Source: Bacteroidota bacterium (lineage in GTDB: Bacteria > Bacteroidota > Bacteroidia > Bacteroidales > Prolixibacteraceae). From it: 64,000 nt of DNA. The DNA lies in assembly GCA_023412195.1 (NCBI GenBank), contig JAEYNZ010000139.1, forward strand, positions 1 through 64,000, read 5' to 3'. A model generated the notes under the pieces. That model did not search any database, was not told the origin of the DNA, and worked only from the letters and a program-made list of their open reading frames with translations. Made by a program: the position numbers and the translations under genes. Each line of letters opens with the position of its first letter. Within the stretch, counting starts at the first letter, position 1. Below are positions 27,049-36,496 of this stretch, in pieces.

Positions 27049-29433
27049 CTATTCAGGTAATAATTTCATCCTGTAACGGATCTTTCCCTGTACTACGTCC
27101 CTGCTGAAAGGATCGGAATGATACCTGCTGCCAAGATATAATTCTGTCTGATCAAGGTAATGCTCACTTGCAGGTATTCCGCTTGTTCCGGTTGGGATCA
27201 CCGTTTTTGAAGCATCCCAGCCTGACAGGTCATATATATGCCTGTGTGATGCTCCGTGATTTACATTATAAAGGTTATTGAAAGAGTATGAATATGGTGT
27301 AACTGTATGATAGCTTCCCGGAACACCATAAGGCCCCCGGTTCAGGAAAAAAGCCTTGTCCAGTATACCCACTACCCCAAGAGGATGGCTTATTGTAATG
27401 GTATGTATGTTGCCCCAGTGCCAGTTTTCCGTTTCTATACCCAGGCTTTCATTCAGTTCGGCAATAGTTTCATTAAAGGCACGAAGAACAATGTCATTCC
27501 AGTCCTCTCTTTCAGGTGTTGAACGGTCATCTGCCCATTCATGCTGATCAGAATCCAGTATGTTGATCATCAGATTATCTATAAGTATGCGTTCTCCCAT
27601 CAGGGAACGGAACATCCGGGGTGAAAGATCATCTTTAACCAGGTTTTCTGCTACCCTGCGATACAGGATTTCAAATACCGATGCAGCTTTACTCTCCCTG
27701 TGAAGCGAATAGTCCCAGTTCTGCAGAAGGCTGATGCCTTTATTTTGTTGATCATCCCAATCCTGATGAGCTCTGATGGCTTTCAGGAACAAAGGGACAA
27801 ACAACTCCGCTTTCTTTGACTGGAAATCATTGTGCATCTGTATAAAATCATCCGTTCCATGCAGTTTTTTTTCCTCAAGCATTTCCCTTATGCGGTCTAT
27901 CCGGTCGGGCAATGCATACCAGTTACCGATCAGATAAGGATAATCTTCGGGCGCTGTTTTATTGTTGGCCGATGATACATATCCCCTTTCAGGATTCAGC
28001 TCATATGGCAATTCTTCAAAGGGTATAAAACCTGACCAGTCATATAAACTTGTATCACCCGGATAAATCTCCATTCCTGACCCCAACCTGATGGGAACAC
28101 CGGCTGATGTCTGGAGTCCGATATTTCCAGAAACATCTGCATAAATTATATTCTGGCTCACTGATCTGAATGTACGCACCGCTTCGCGAAAATCTTTCCA
28201 GTCCGAAGCTCTGTTTAGCAGATAAACAGTTCTTAGTTCATTGCTCATTTCATTCCCCATCCACCTTATTGACAATGGTGTTTCATTTTCATTCTTAAAC
28301 CGGTTTACGAGGGGACCGCGGTGGGTAAATCTTATTACTTCCCTTACTGAACCTTCCTTTGCTATGGATATGTTTTCCTCTGTTATAAATAAATCCTTCC
28401 ACTGCCCGTCGAGCAGGTATTTTGTAGAATCCTCATTCAGTATTTCAGCATAAAAATCCAGGTCGTCAACAGATACATTTGTCATGCCCCATGCAATTGA
28501 ATCGTTATGCCCTGCAATTACAAAAGGTTGACCCGGCAGCACAACACCAGTTACATTCAAGGAACCATTTACTATGTGATGCATCTGGTACCAGATGCCT
28601 GGTGCAAATAATCCAAGATGCATGTCGTTGGCCAATAATGGCATGCCGGTTTTGCTCCTTTTTCCTGAAACAGCCCAGTTGTTGCTTCCATGGAAAACCT
28701 GTACTCCAAGTTGTTCCAACATATCACCAGCCGATAAAACTGTTTCTGATGGAATATCCGAAACAGAAAAATCAGGATAAACGACCGACCGGTGCACCTG
28801 ATCACGGGGCAACAAATCCTTTATCTGCTCCGTTGAGATCTCCTTTGAGAGTTTGTATAAAAACATTTCTGTTCCCCAACCCGAAGTCAGGTCCCACGAC
28901 ATGTATCCAATTAAATTAACAGAATGGAGGGGTTGCCAGGGTTCGGGGTTATAATTCAGAATCCGGAATTCAGGTGGTAATTTATAATTGTCAATATAAA
29001 AGTTGACTCCAGCTGAAAAAGCTTCCAGAGCAGAAACGATCTGCGGTGATGTCTGAGCCAGTACCCTTTCCGACTTTTCCTGAATCCGGAGGGCACGCAT
29101 GAGCAAATCCGTTTCCAGTTGCTCCCTCCCCAGGATTTCCGACAATCGCCCCTGGGTAACCCGCCGAAGCAAATCCATCTGCCATAACCGGTCCTGTGCC
29201 ATAGCAAATCCAACTGCATAGTACAATTCAAACTCATTTTCTGCATAAATATGAGGTATGGCAAAAGAATCACGCAGGATCTCAACTTCAGCAGACAATC
29301 CATTCATAGAAACATTCTTGTTGTAGTCTGGCAAGGCTGATCTTCGTAAATGGGTTAAAAAAATCAAACCACTGACAAACACTACAAAAATGAAGATGGA
29401 TGAAATCCACAGTATCCGTTTTAATATTCTCAT
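27049..29433 (-). CDS. Penicillin acylase family protein (Ntn hydrolase)
   Basis: The protein has 794 residues, a full-length penicillin amidase precursor. A membrane or signal segment at residues 5-27 precedes the alpha region; the beta subunit begins at Ser250 (HGSNNWAVSG), the N-terminal nucleophile exposed by self-cleavage. Later motifs include LANDMHLGL and PGQPFVIAGHND. Members cleave amides such as acyl-homoserine lactones, penicillins or N-acyl amino acids; the natural substrate is not known here. It probably acts in the periplasm. Confidence 0.93.
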   Translation of the reverse strand: MRILKRILWISSIFIFVVFVSGLIFLTHLRRSALPDYNKNVSMNGLSAEVEILRDSFAIPHIYAENEFELYYAVGFAMAQDRLWQMDLLRRVTQGRLSEILGREQLETDLLMRALRIQEKSERVLAQTSPQIVSALEAFSAGVNFYIDNYKLPPEFRILNYNPEPWQPLHSVNLIGYMSWDLTSGWGTEMFLYKLSKEISTEQIKDLLPRDQVHRSVVYPDFSVSDIPSETVLSAGDMLEQLGVQVFHGSNNWAVSGKRSKTGMPLLANDMHLGLFAPGIWYQMHHIVNGSLNVTGVVLPGQPFVIAGHNDSIAWGMTNVSVDDLDFYAEILNEDSTKYLLDGQWKDLFITEENISIAKEGSVREVIRFTHRGPLVNRFKNENETPLSIRWMGNEMSNELRTVYLLNRASDWKDFREAVRTFRSVSQNIIYADVSGNIGLQTSAGVPIRLGSGMEIYPGDTSLYDWSGFIPFEELPYELNPERGYVSSANNKTAPEDYPYLIGNWYALPDRIDRIREMLEEKKLHGTDDFIQMHNDFQSKKAELFVPLFLKAIRAHQDWDDQQNKGISLLQNWDYSLHRESKAASVFEILYRRVAENLVKDDLSPRMFRSLMGERILIDNLMINILDSDQHEWADDRSTPEREDWNDIVLRAFNETIAELNESLGIETENWHWGNIHTITISHPLGVVGILDKAFFLNRGPYGVPGSYHTVTPYSYSFNNLYNVNHGASHRHIYDLSGWDASKTVIPTGTSGIPASEHYLDQTELYLGSRYHSDPFSRDVVQGKIRYRMKLLPE

Positions 29434-29584
29434 CCTGTTTGTGTGTGTATGTAAAAACTAAAACGCTTCACCAATTAAACCTGATCCATTTTTACCATTT
29501 TAAAAAATGTTACTGGTAATGAAGCATGGATTCAGATTTATTTATAAATTTCGTTCAATAAATTTAATTGATAAATTGTTTGTT

Positions 29585-30028
29585 ATGAAAAAATTCATAC
29601 TTCTTTTCGCCCTGGCCATCTATGTAAGCACCAGTATTGCTCAGGAAGCCAATAAAATTGCCGGAATCTGGTGGAATGATGAAAAAACAACAAAAATTAA
29701 AGTGGAACAAAAAGGCGGGAAATACATTGGGACCATCGTATATATGATTCCTGAAAAGTATGAAAACGGTCAGCCACCCAAAGACGATAAAAATCCGGAT
29801 CCAAAGCTTCAAAACAGGTCTGTAGTGGGATTACAAATCCTGGAAGGCCTGGAATATGATGCAAATAAAAAAGAATGGAAAAACGGCAGCATTTATGATC
29901 CTAAATCGGGTAAAACATACGATTGTTATGCATGGCTTGAGAATAATGATTTGCTGAAGCTGAAAGGTTTTGTAGCCGGAATCCGGCTGATGGGACGCAG
30001 TTCGGAATGGTACCGGACCGAATTGTAG
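29585..30028 (+). CDS. DUF2147 secreted protein
   Basis: The protein has about 147 residues from the ATG at 29585, with signal peptide ending near STSIAQ. The body has the DUF2147 pattern GIWWNDEKTTKIKV, GKYIGTIVYM, a DPKLQNRSVVGLQIL segment, and a closing RSSEWYRTE. The family resembles small beta-barrel lipocalin-like proteins; its role is unknown. An upstream ATG at 29507 would add 26 residues ahead of the signal and is unlikely. Confidence 0.9.
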   Translation: MKKFILLFALAIYVSTSIAQEANKIAGIWWNDEKTTKIKVEQKGGKYIGTIVYMIPEKYENGQPPKDDKNPDPKLQNRSVVGLQILEGLEYDANKKEWKNGSIYDPKSGKTYDCYAWLENNDLLKLKGFVAGIRLMGRSSEWYRTEL

Positions 30029-30157
30029 CACTTAATTCTTCACTTTTAGTTACTTCCTGAAGCAGGCTGTTAGCGCCATACAACAGCCTTTACTCTTTCT
30101 TTTAAGCTGACCCTATCCTGTCTTTTCCTGCAGCTTACGAAGCTCACTTATAGGTTA

Positions 30158-30259
30158 CAGCCAGATTCTTGTAGCTTTTCTTAAAGCTCACTTGCAGCTA
30201 ACAGCCAGAATCTTGTAGCTTTTCTTGCAGCTTGCAGCCAGAATCTTGTTGCTTTTCCT
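30158..30259. repeat. Three degenerate direct repeats with nested hairpins
   Basis: Copies of about 25 bases begin at 30158, 30202 and 30235 (CAGCCAGAATCTTGTAGCTT and variants), spaced 44 and 33 bases. Between some copies AGCTTT-TCTT-AAAGCT (30173-30188) and GCTTT-TCCT-AAAGC form short hairpins. They lie between two convergent genes, so a role in transcription termination is possible. Spacing and copy number do not fit CRISPR. Confidence 0.75.
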
Positions 30260-30263
30260 AAAG

Positions 30264-31043
30264 CTAATACGACACCTGTACCTCATATCCAGCCATTCTC
30301 ACCTTTTCTGCAATAAAATCAAGTGCTTCCGGTGCAACCTTATATAAAGTATCTACAGGAGTATCCCTGGCAATAGTATAAATCATCACCTGCCGGGGAC
30401 CTATTTTTTTTATGAGTTCCAGCCATGCATCCACTTCTCTGTCAGTAGAATTATCGACAGGTACACCCTTAAAACTCCCCTTTACAAAAAGGGTTTGAAC
30501 AATCACGTTCCCATTAAACCTGATAAGCTGGCCAACCAGCTTTTCAAGGCTGAACTTTCCATTCGGACAGTCTATTAATCTGATGGTTTCCTCGAATGCA
30601 GAGTCAAGTTTCTGGATGTTATCTTCCACTCTGAGCAGGGCATTAAATACTGCAGGTTTATGCAGCATGGTAGCATTAGATAAAACAGCAATACGGGCCC
30701 CGGGTGCAAACTGATCACGCAAGGCAATGGTGTCATCAATAATATGCGCGAATTGCGGATGCAGGGTAGGTTCCCCGTTACCTGCAAACGTAACGACATC
30801 GGGCGCCTCCTGCCTATCTGCCATTTCGTTTAGCTTTTCCTCCAGTTTCAACCGCACTTCCTGCCTTGAAGGCATCTTTGCAGGCTGGTTGTAGGACTTG
30901 GGAGTAAAACCACATTCGCAATAAATGCAATCGAACGAACACACCTTTACATTCACAGGCAGAAGATTTACTCCCAGTGATACACCCAGTCTGCGGCTCT
31001 GTACCGGGCCGAATATTATTTCATTGAATAGAAATGTGGCCAT
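30264..31043 (-). CDS. Radical SAM protein
   Basis: This 259-residue protein has the CxxxCxxC cluster at Cys35, Cys39 and Cys42 (CSFDCIYC). It continues with FAGNGEPTLHPQF, the SAM-binding GEPTL-type motif, and LSNATML. The opening FGPVQSRRLGVSLGVNLLP is typical of the COG0731-like group. The reaction is unknown. It is between the repeats downstream and an amidohydrolase upstream. Confidence 0.88.
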   Translation of the reverse strand: MATFLFNEIIFGPVQSRRLGVSLGVNLLPVNVKVCSFDCIYCECGFTPKSYNQPAKMPSRQEVRLKLEEKLNEMADRQEAPDVVTFAGNGEPTLHPQFAHIIDDTIALRDQFAPGARIAVLSNATMLHKPAVFNALLRVEDNIQKLDSAFEETIRLIDCPNGKFSLEKLVGQLIRFNGNVIVQTLFVKGSFKGVPVDNSTDREVDAWLELIKKIGPRQVMIYTIARDTPVDTLYKVAPEALDFIAEKVRMAGYEVQVSY

Positions 31044-31083
31044 ACATTCTTAGTTTAGGTATTTAGAATAAAAACAGCCACAA

Positions 31084-32721
31084 TTATTTAACTGAAAAAA
31101 CCTGTTCCCCTCCTATCCATGTACTTTCAATTTGGGCAGAAAGCACCTGTTGGGGCGTAGCATGCATCAGGTCAATGTCAGTTATAATAAAATCTGCCTG
31201 TTTCCCTGGTTCCAGACTGCCTTTTACATCTTCTTCAAAGGAAGCCATTGCTGGCCAGATGGTCATGGAACGCAGCGCCTGCTCCCTCGTAAGGCTTTGT
31301 TCCGGTTGGAATCCACCATCAGGTTCACCCTGCAGATCTGTTCTGAAAACAGATGCATAAAAGGTAAAAAGCGGTTCAATATGCTCCACCGGAAAATCCG
31401 TCCCGTTAGGAATCCATCCATTTTGCTGCAGCAGCGTCTGATAGGCATAAGCACCTTTCATTCTTTCTTCCCCAAGCCTTTCTGCTGCCCAACCCATATC
31501 GGATGTAGCATGTGTTGCCTGTATAGAAGGAATGATGGAATACCGTCCGAATTTCTCAAAATCACCGGGATGAACAACCTGTGCGTGCTCAATGCGCCAG
31601 CGCCTGTCATTGGTTTCTTTCAGAAATTTCCCGTATGTATCGAGAATCATCCTGTTTGCAGCATCCCCGATGCAATGTGTAGCAACACTGTAATTATGAT
31701 CGTATGCCAGCCTGCAGATGTCTTCATAATATGACTCAGGGGCAATCTGTATCCCCTTGTTAGCTGTATCATCATTATATTCTTCCAGCAAAAGGGCACC
31801 TCTTGAACCAAGAGCACCATCGGCATAAAGCTTTATAGTTCGCACAACAAGCCTCTCGTCTTGCCTGGGTCCATTTTCTACAAAATAACTGAAATTTTCT
31901 TCTGTAGGATTCAGCATGGCATTGATCCGCATTTTCAATTCACCGCTCTTCTGCATTTCCTCCATCAGTAATATTGTGCTTTTATCAAGGCCGCAATCGG
32001 TAACAGAAGTTAATCCGGCTGCAAAGCAATTTTTCTGGGCTTCCAATAATCCGGCTCTTTGCTGTTCTGCCGAAACAGGAGGAATGTGCTGCGACACCAA
32101 CCCTATTGCATTATCCACTAAAATTCCTGAAGGACGATTGTTTTTTAAAACCACCATACCTCCTTCAATGGCAGTAGAGGAAGTGATTCCAGCAATGGCA
32201 AGGGCCTTTGAATTGCACCATCCTGCATGTCCGTCGACACGTACAAGATATACAGGTGTATCAGGAAACATTTCATCAAGGCGGGTATTATCAGGAAATT
32301 CTGCCACTTCCCAGTTATTCTGGTCCCAACTGCGCCCTAAAATCCATTCACCTCCAAATTTATTATGATGTTCCTTTAAAATTTTATATATCTCCTCAGG
32401 TCCGGAAGTATCCCTTAAATCGGCATACTGCATCAGGTTTATCCCATATCCGTTAAAGTGGCAGTGGGCATCATTTAATCCGGGAAATATAAATTTTCCT
32501 CCCGCATCAAGCACATTCTCTGAATGATAATTCTTCATAACATCTTCCGCAGACCCGGTCACCATTATTTTCCCGTCAAGCACTGCGAAACTTTCGACTT
32601 GGGAAAAAGCAGAATCAACAGTATAAATAGTTGCATTCATTACGATCAAATCTGCTTCTTTTTTTGAATTGCATGCCATTGTAATCATGGATATCATTAA
32701 ACACATTATTCCGATCTTCAT
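31084..32721 (-). CDS. Amidohydrolase lipoprotein (YtcJ-like, Amidohydro_3)
   Basis: The protein has 545 residues. The signal ends at MITMAC with lipid-anchored Cys17. The metal-binding pattern includes NDAHCHFNG, and the enzyme has the YtcJ family layout (GKIMVTG in the small beta domain, WILGRSWDQNNW, then ATHCIGDAANRM and GTDFPVEHIEPL). Members hydrolyse amides or act on unknown small substrates. As a lipoprotein it should face the periplasm or surface. Only 40 bases separate it from the radical SAM gene, so co-transcription is likely. Confidence 0.9.
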   Translation of the reverse strand: MKIGIMCLMISMITMACNSKKEADLIVMNATIYTVDSAFSQVESFAVLDGKIMVTGSAEDVMKNYHSENVLDAGGKFIFPGLNDAHCHFNGYGINLMQYADLRDTSGPEEIYKILKEHHNKFGGEWILGRSWDQNNWEVAEFPDNTRLDEMFPDTPVYLVRVDGHAGWCNSKALAIAGITSSTAIEGGMVVLKNNRPSGILVDNAIGLVSQHIPPVSAEQQRAGLLEAQKNCFAAGLTSVTDCGLDKSTILLMEEMQKSGELKMRINAMLNPTEENFSYFVENGPRQDERLVVRTIKLYADGALGSRGALLLEEYNDDTANKGIQIAPESYYEDICRLAYDHNYSVATHCIGDAANRMILDTYGKFLKETNDRRWRIEHAQVVHPGDFEKFGRYSIIPSIQATHATSDMGWAAERLGEERMKGAYAYQTLLQQNGWIPNGTDFPVEHIEPLFTFYASVFRTDLQGEPDGGFQPEQSLTREQALRSMTIWPAMASFEEDVKGSLEPGKQADFIITDIDLMHATPQQVLSAQIESTWIGGEQVFSVK

Positions 32722-33039
32722 TTTTCAGCCAGTTTAAGAAACCCTGCAAAGATAAATTTTAATTTCACCATTAAATAAAAAGTACCGGAAACGCGAATTC
32801 ATTGCCATCAGGTGCGTTTATTCATTCTTGAACCTGTCCTGTTCTGAATTGAAAAGAATAAAGCTTAAAGCCAGGTCGTTTTATAATTAATATACATCAC
32901 TGTTATAAATTATTTTAATTGATATATCTCAATCCGGATGTTGATGTTTGCCTATAAAGTTTATTTCAGGTAAACGTTAAACAAATTTGATATTTATTTT
33001 TTATACCTTTACCACGTTGATATCAAACAGTAGATCACC
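32722..33039. other. Intergenic region before the heme cluster
   Basis: This 318-base AT-rich gap separates divergent genes. It contains a promoter box for the amidohydrolase (32747-32754) and a near-match TACCTTTA at 33004-33011, about 29 bases before the small membrane protein gene. Nothing else is evident. Confidence 0.5.
32747..32754 (-). promoter_or_regulatory. Candidate -7 promoter box for the YtcJ-like amidohydrolase
   Basis: Minus-strand TATCTTTG fits TAnnTTTG and lies 26 bases before the start. It probably drives the amidohydrolase and radical SAM pair. Confidence 0.5.
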
Positions 33040-33387
33040 ATGTTTACAATAGGCATTTTTACAACACATATTCCATATATCGCTTTTGTGGCGTTCTATG
33101 CCTTTTTTGTGTTGTTTGGTGTCGGCAAAGCCTCATCAGGAGATTTCTCTTCAGATGATAATCAAATACTTAAAATATCTCACACACATGCTTTCACAGC
33201 AGATTACCATGTTGGTGATGATACTTCTTTATTTGATATGTCAGCTTCAGCTGTCTATTCACCCGGAAGCAATGAAACACCATTACCACATACAAAATAT
33301 CTTCACAAGGATTTTCAAACAGGGAATTTTAAGCAGCTTCTTACCTATACCTCCCTGTTTTGCCGCCCGCCGCCGTCAATAATTTAA
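33040..33387 (+). CDS. Small membrane-anchored protein of unknown function
   Basis: The frame has 115 residues. Residues about 5-30 form a single membrane helix with aromatic character (IAFVAFYAFFVLFGVGK), followed by a polar, Ser/His/Asp-rich domain that ends in a short CRPPP tail. I do not recognise the family. It lies just before hemA on the same strand, with a near-match promoter box, so it may belong to the heme operon or sense something connected with it. A short frame in another phase overlaps it but is less gene-like. Confidence 0.55.
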   Translation: MFTIGIFTTHIPYIAFVAFYAFFVLFGVGKASSGDFSSDDNQILKISHTHAFTADYHVGDDTSLFDMSASAVYSPGSNETPLPHTKYLHKDFQTGNFKQLLTYTSLFCRPPPSII

Positions 33388-33444
33388 ACCTTTTATAACA
33401 CAGGGTTAAACAAAAATCCGCACTACGGGTTTTTACGGTGTACA

Positions 33445-33459
33445 ATGTACTGGGTACAT
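33445..33459. promoter_or_regulatory. Dyad ahead of hemA
   Basis: ATGTAC-TGG-GTACAT is a perfect 6-base inverted repeat with a 3-base centre, 53 bases before the hemA ATG at 33512. It would overlap the 5' end of a longer hemA frame. It may be an operator for heme synthesis; the binding protein is unknown. Confidence 0.4.
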
Positions 33460-33511
33460 GTTCCTGTTTACTGAACTTTTTACCATTATTATTATCTACA
33501 AGAACATCACT

Positions 33512-34771
33512 ATGATAGGCCTGACGGGGATAAGTTATAAAACTTCAACAATCGATATCAGAGAAAAATTTTCATTGCAGAAGGAAGAAATAATTCCTTT
33601 TTCTGAACTTTTACAAAAGGAAACAGATATTTCTGAAATCGTGGTATTATCAACCTGCAACCGGACTGAAATCTATTTTTCACAGGATAAGTACGACTTT
33701 CAACATGCAGCCAAAATGGTATATAAAACCCTTAAGCAGTTTAAGGGAATAGAAACCAAACACTGGCATTCATTCTACAGCCATGTAAATGCTGATGCTG
33801 TAAGACATTTATTTGAAGTTGCATCGGGGATTGATTCAATGGTTATAGGTGAAGACCAGATCATCGGGCAGATAAAGGATGCCTACATGTTCTGCACAGA
33901 AGCAGCTTTAACCGACGCGATCCTGATGCGTCTGTTTCAGAAATCGTTTGAAGCAGGGAAACGTGTACGTACTGAAACAAAGATCAAGATGGGCATTACG
34001 TCCATCAGCAGTGCTGCCGTTCAGCAATGTATCAGTCTTTTTGAAAATCTTAAGGAAAAAAGAGTGTTGATGATCGGAGCAGGTGAAACAGGCAGCCTGG
34101 TCCTTCAGAATTTCAGCAAAAACGGCTCTCCTAAGATTGCTGTCACCAACCGGACCGAAGAAAAAGCAGTAACCCTTGCCAAAAAACACCAGTGTACACT
34201 GATGCCATTCGACCAGGTGCCAGCCCATTTATATCTGTATGATATCATCATCGTTGCAACTGGTTCCAGTGTACCGCTTGTCACACATGAAATGGCTGAG
34301 AAGGCACTGGTTGCAAGAAACGGAAGAAGCCAGGTGTATTTCGATTTATCTGTTCCCCGTAATATTGGGGGTGAAGTGGATGGACTGGATGCAATTCAAC
34401 TGTTCACGATCGATGATCTGCAGGAAATTGTGAACGCCAATATGGGTAAACGCATGGATTGTATTGAAGCAGCAAACCAGATTATCGATGAAATTGTGGA
34501 TGAATATTGTGAATGGCTCGCAAGCCGTTCTCTCAGGCCTGCAATTAAGTCGATTACTTACAATATGCAGAAGATCAGCAAGGAAGAACTTTCCAACTAC
34601 AATAAGATCAATTCTGAAGATGTTCAGCTTGCCATTCATGAGTTCTCAAAACACCTTACTCAAAAATACACAAGACTTTTTATAAAAAACCTGAAGGAAA
34701 TGACGGCCAATGGTAAAAATACAGAATCATTAAAAATGATTAATGATCTTTTTAATATTGGCAATGAATAA
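33512..34771 (+). CDS. hemA: Glutamyl-tRNA reductase
   Basis: The protein has 419 residues from the ATG at 33512. The nucleophile is Cys49 in STCNRTEIYF. The NADPH fold is marked by IGAGETGSLVLQNF, and the end is the helical dimer region. It reduces glutamyl-tRNA to glutamate-1-semialdehyde, the first step of C5 heme synthesis. A longer frame opens at 33458 but adds 18 hydrophobic residues not found in the family. It is three bases ahead of hemC. Confidence 0.97.
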   Translation: MIGLTGISYKTSTIDIREKFSLQKEEIIPFSELLQKETDISEIVVLSTCNRTEIYFSQDKYDFQHAAKMVYKTLKQFKGIETKHWHSFYSHVNADAVRHLFEVASGIDSMVIGEDQIIGQIKDAYMFCTEAALTDAILMRLFQKSFEAGKRVRTETKIKMGITSISSAAVQQCISLFENLKEKRVLMIGAGETGSLVLQNFSKNGSPKIAVTNRTEEKAVTLAKKHQCTLMPFDQVPAHLYLYDIIIVATGSSVPLVTHEMAEKALVARNGRSQVYFDLSVPRNIGGEVDGLDAIQLFTIDDLQEIVNANMGKRMDCIEAANQIIDEIVDEYCEWLASRSLRPAIKSITYNMQKISKEELSNYNKINSEDVQLAIHEFSKHLTQKYTRLFIKNLKEMTANGKNTESLKMINDLFNIGNE

Positions 34772-34774
34772 CAG

Positions 34775-35701
34775 ATGAAACAAACAACCATTAAAATAGG
34801 TACCAGGGGAAGTCAGCTTGCCTTGTACCAGGCAGAACTTACAAAGTCAACACTGGAGAATAATTTCCCTGAAATCATTTTTGAAATTGTAGTCATCCAG
34901 ACCAAAGGTGACAAAATATTGGATGTTGCCCTTTCTAAAATAGGTGACAAAGGACTTTTTACAAAGGAAATTGAAAATGCCTTACTTGATCATACAGTAG
35001 ATATTGCCGTTCATAGCCTTAAAGATCTTCCCACAACCCTGCCTGATGGATTGACACTTGGAGCAGTACTTGAAAGGGGCGAATTCCGGGATGCACTGGT
35101 TAGCAGAAGCGGACGCAGACTTTATGAACTTACTGAAAACGATGTGATTGCCACTTCAAGCCTGCGTCGCAAAGCCAGCCTGATGCGTTACAATCAAAAA
35201 TTTAATATCATCGACATCAGGGGAAATGTAAATACCAGACTGAAAAAAATGGAGGAAGGATATTGCGATGCAATGATCATGGCGGCTGCAGGATTGCAAC
35301 GGCTCGAACTCGACAGCTATATCACTGAGATTATTAATCCTGAAGTTATAATACCTGCTGCAAGCCAGGGCATTATAGCCATTGAATCAAGAGCAGGCGA
35401 TCAGCGTACTTCTGATCTGCTTACCGCAATAAACCATCTGCGTACATGGAATGCAGGCATGGCTGAACGAAGCTTCCTGCGCACTGTGGAAGGAGGCTGC
35501 CAGGTACCTGTAGGATGCTTTTCCTATTTAAACGGGGATACATTCTTTCTTACCGGTTTTGTTGCTTCCATGGACGGATCGGTTTATCTGCTTGAAACTG
35601 ATAACGGCCCTGCCTCTGAACCACAGAAGATTGGAGAAAGACTTGCACAAAGGCTTCTTGCACGCGGAGCTGGTGAGATTATGGATGAAATCAGAAAATA
35701 A
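34775..35701 (+). CDS. hemC: Porphobilinogen deaminase (hydroxymethylbilane synthase)
   Basis: This 308-residue protein carries the dipyrromethane cofactor cysteine at 242 (EGGCQVPVG), the same number as in E. coli, and the catalytic Asp84 in HSLKDLPT. It joins four porphobilinogens into hydroxymethylbilane. Its stop overlaps the hemD start by one base (TAATG). Confidence 0.97.
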   Translation: MKQTTIKIGTRGSQLALYQAELTKSTLENNFPEIIFEIVVIQTKGDKILDVALSKIGDKGLFTKEIENALLDHTVDIAVHSLKDLPTTLPDGLTLGAVLERGEFRDALVSRSGRRLYELTENDVIATSSLRRKASLMRYNQKFNIIDIRGNVNTRLKKMEEGYCDAMIMAAAGLQRLELDSYITEIINPEVIIPAASQGIIAIESRAGDQRTSDLLTAINHLRTWNAGMAERSFLRTVEGGCQVPVGCFSYLNGDTFFLTGFVASMDGSVYLLETDNGPASEPQKIGERLAQRLLARGAGEIMDEIRK

Positions 35702-36483
35702 TGATCCCCCCTCTTCAGAATAAAATATTCATATCAACACGGCCTGAAAGCCAACCAGATGAACTTCCGGAGTTGCTGGCAGATGAAGGTGCAACAGTTA
35801 TCAGGTGGCCGCTGATTGAAATCAAAAGGGCATCTCTATCCACTCATGAGAAACAACAATTAATGAATCTGCATCAGTTTCATTGGATAGTATTTACCAG
35901 CCCAAATGGTGTCAGGCACTTCTTCGAATCTCTGAAGGAACTTATAGGCACTACAGACCTTCCTGCTGGAATGGAGATAGCCGTGATAGGGTCAAAAACA
36001 AATAAAACAGTACTAAGCTATGGTTACACGTCTTCTTTTGTCAATCCGGGTAATACTGCAGAAGATTTTGCACAACCTTTCTCCCGGTTTCTGACAGAGA
36101 AAGGTTTCAGGCCAAAAATCCTTCTGGCTCTTGGAGATCTTGCAAGAAATCTGATTCAGGACAGTCTTGCTGATACAGGCTTATGCACCAGGATCAATGT
36201 ATATCACACACTCCTCCCTGAACATATTGATACAAATATAATCCAGCGCATTCATGACAACCGGTATGATATGATTATCTTTACCAGTCCTTCAGGGATA
36301 GAAAATTTTCTGAAAGTTTATCCCGAAGGGAAAAATAAAAGTATACCGATGGCTTGCATAGGTTCAGTTACTGCAGGTGCAGCCGCCGGCTATGGGTTCC
36401 GGCCTCTGGTTGTGGCAGAAAAAAGCTCTGCTGCAGGAATCGCCGGTTCAATATTAAATTATTATATTTCAAAAAATAATTAA
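35701..36483 (+). CDS. hemD: Uroporphyrinogen-III synthase
   Basis: The protein has 260 residues in the two-lobe HemD fold. Key family segments are IVFTSPNGV in the first lobe and IIFTSPSGIENFL in the second, with ACIGSVTAGAAAGYG near the end. Sequence is variable in this family, so order in the operon supports the call. It closes and inverts ring D. Translation is probably coupled to hemC by the overlapping start. Confidence 0.9.
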   Translation: MIPPLQNKIFISTRPESQPDELPELLADEGATVIRWPLIEIKRASLSTHEKQQLMNLHQFHWIVFTSPNGVRHFFESLKELIGTTDLPAGMEIAVIGSKTNKTVLSYGYTSSFVNPGNTAEDFAQPFSRFLTEKGFRPKILLALGDLARNLIQDSLADTGLCTRINVYHTLLPEHIDTNIIQRIHDNRYDMIIFTSPSGIENFLKVYPEGKNKSIPMACIGSVTAGAAAGYGFRPLVVAEKSSAAGIAGSILNYYISKNN

Positions 36484-36496
36484 AATCTATAAATCC

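Noticed and set aside
30158..30259. CRISPR array
   Set aside because: Only three degenerate copies, unequal short spacing, and no cas gene.
31132..31734. 200-codon frame opposite the YtcJ-like amidohydrolase
   Set aside because: Shadow of a clear gene; Cys- and His-rich by mirrored codons.
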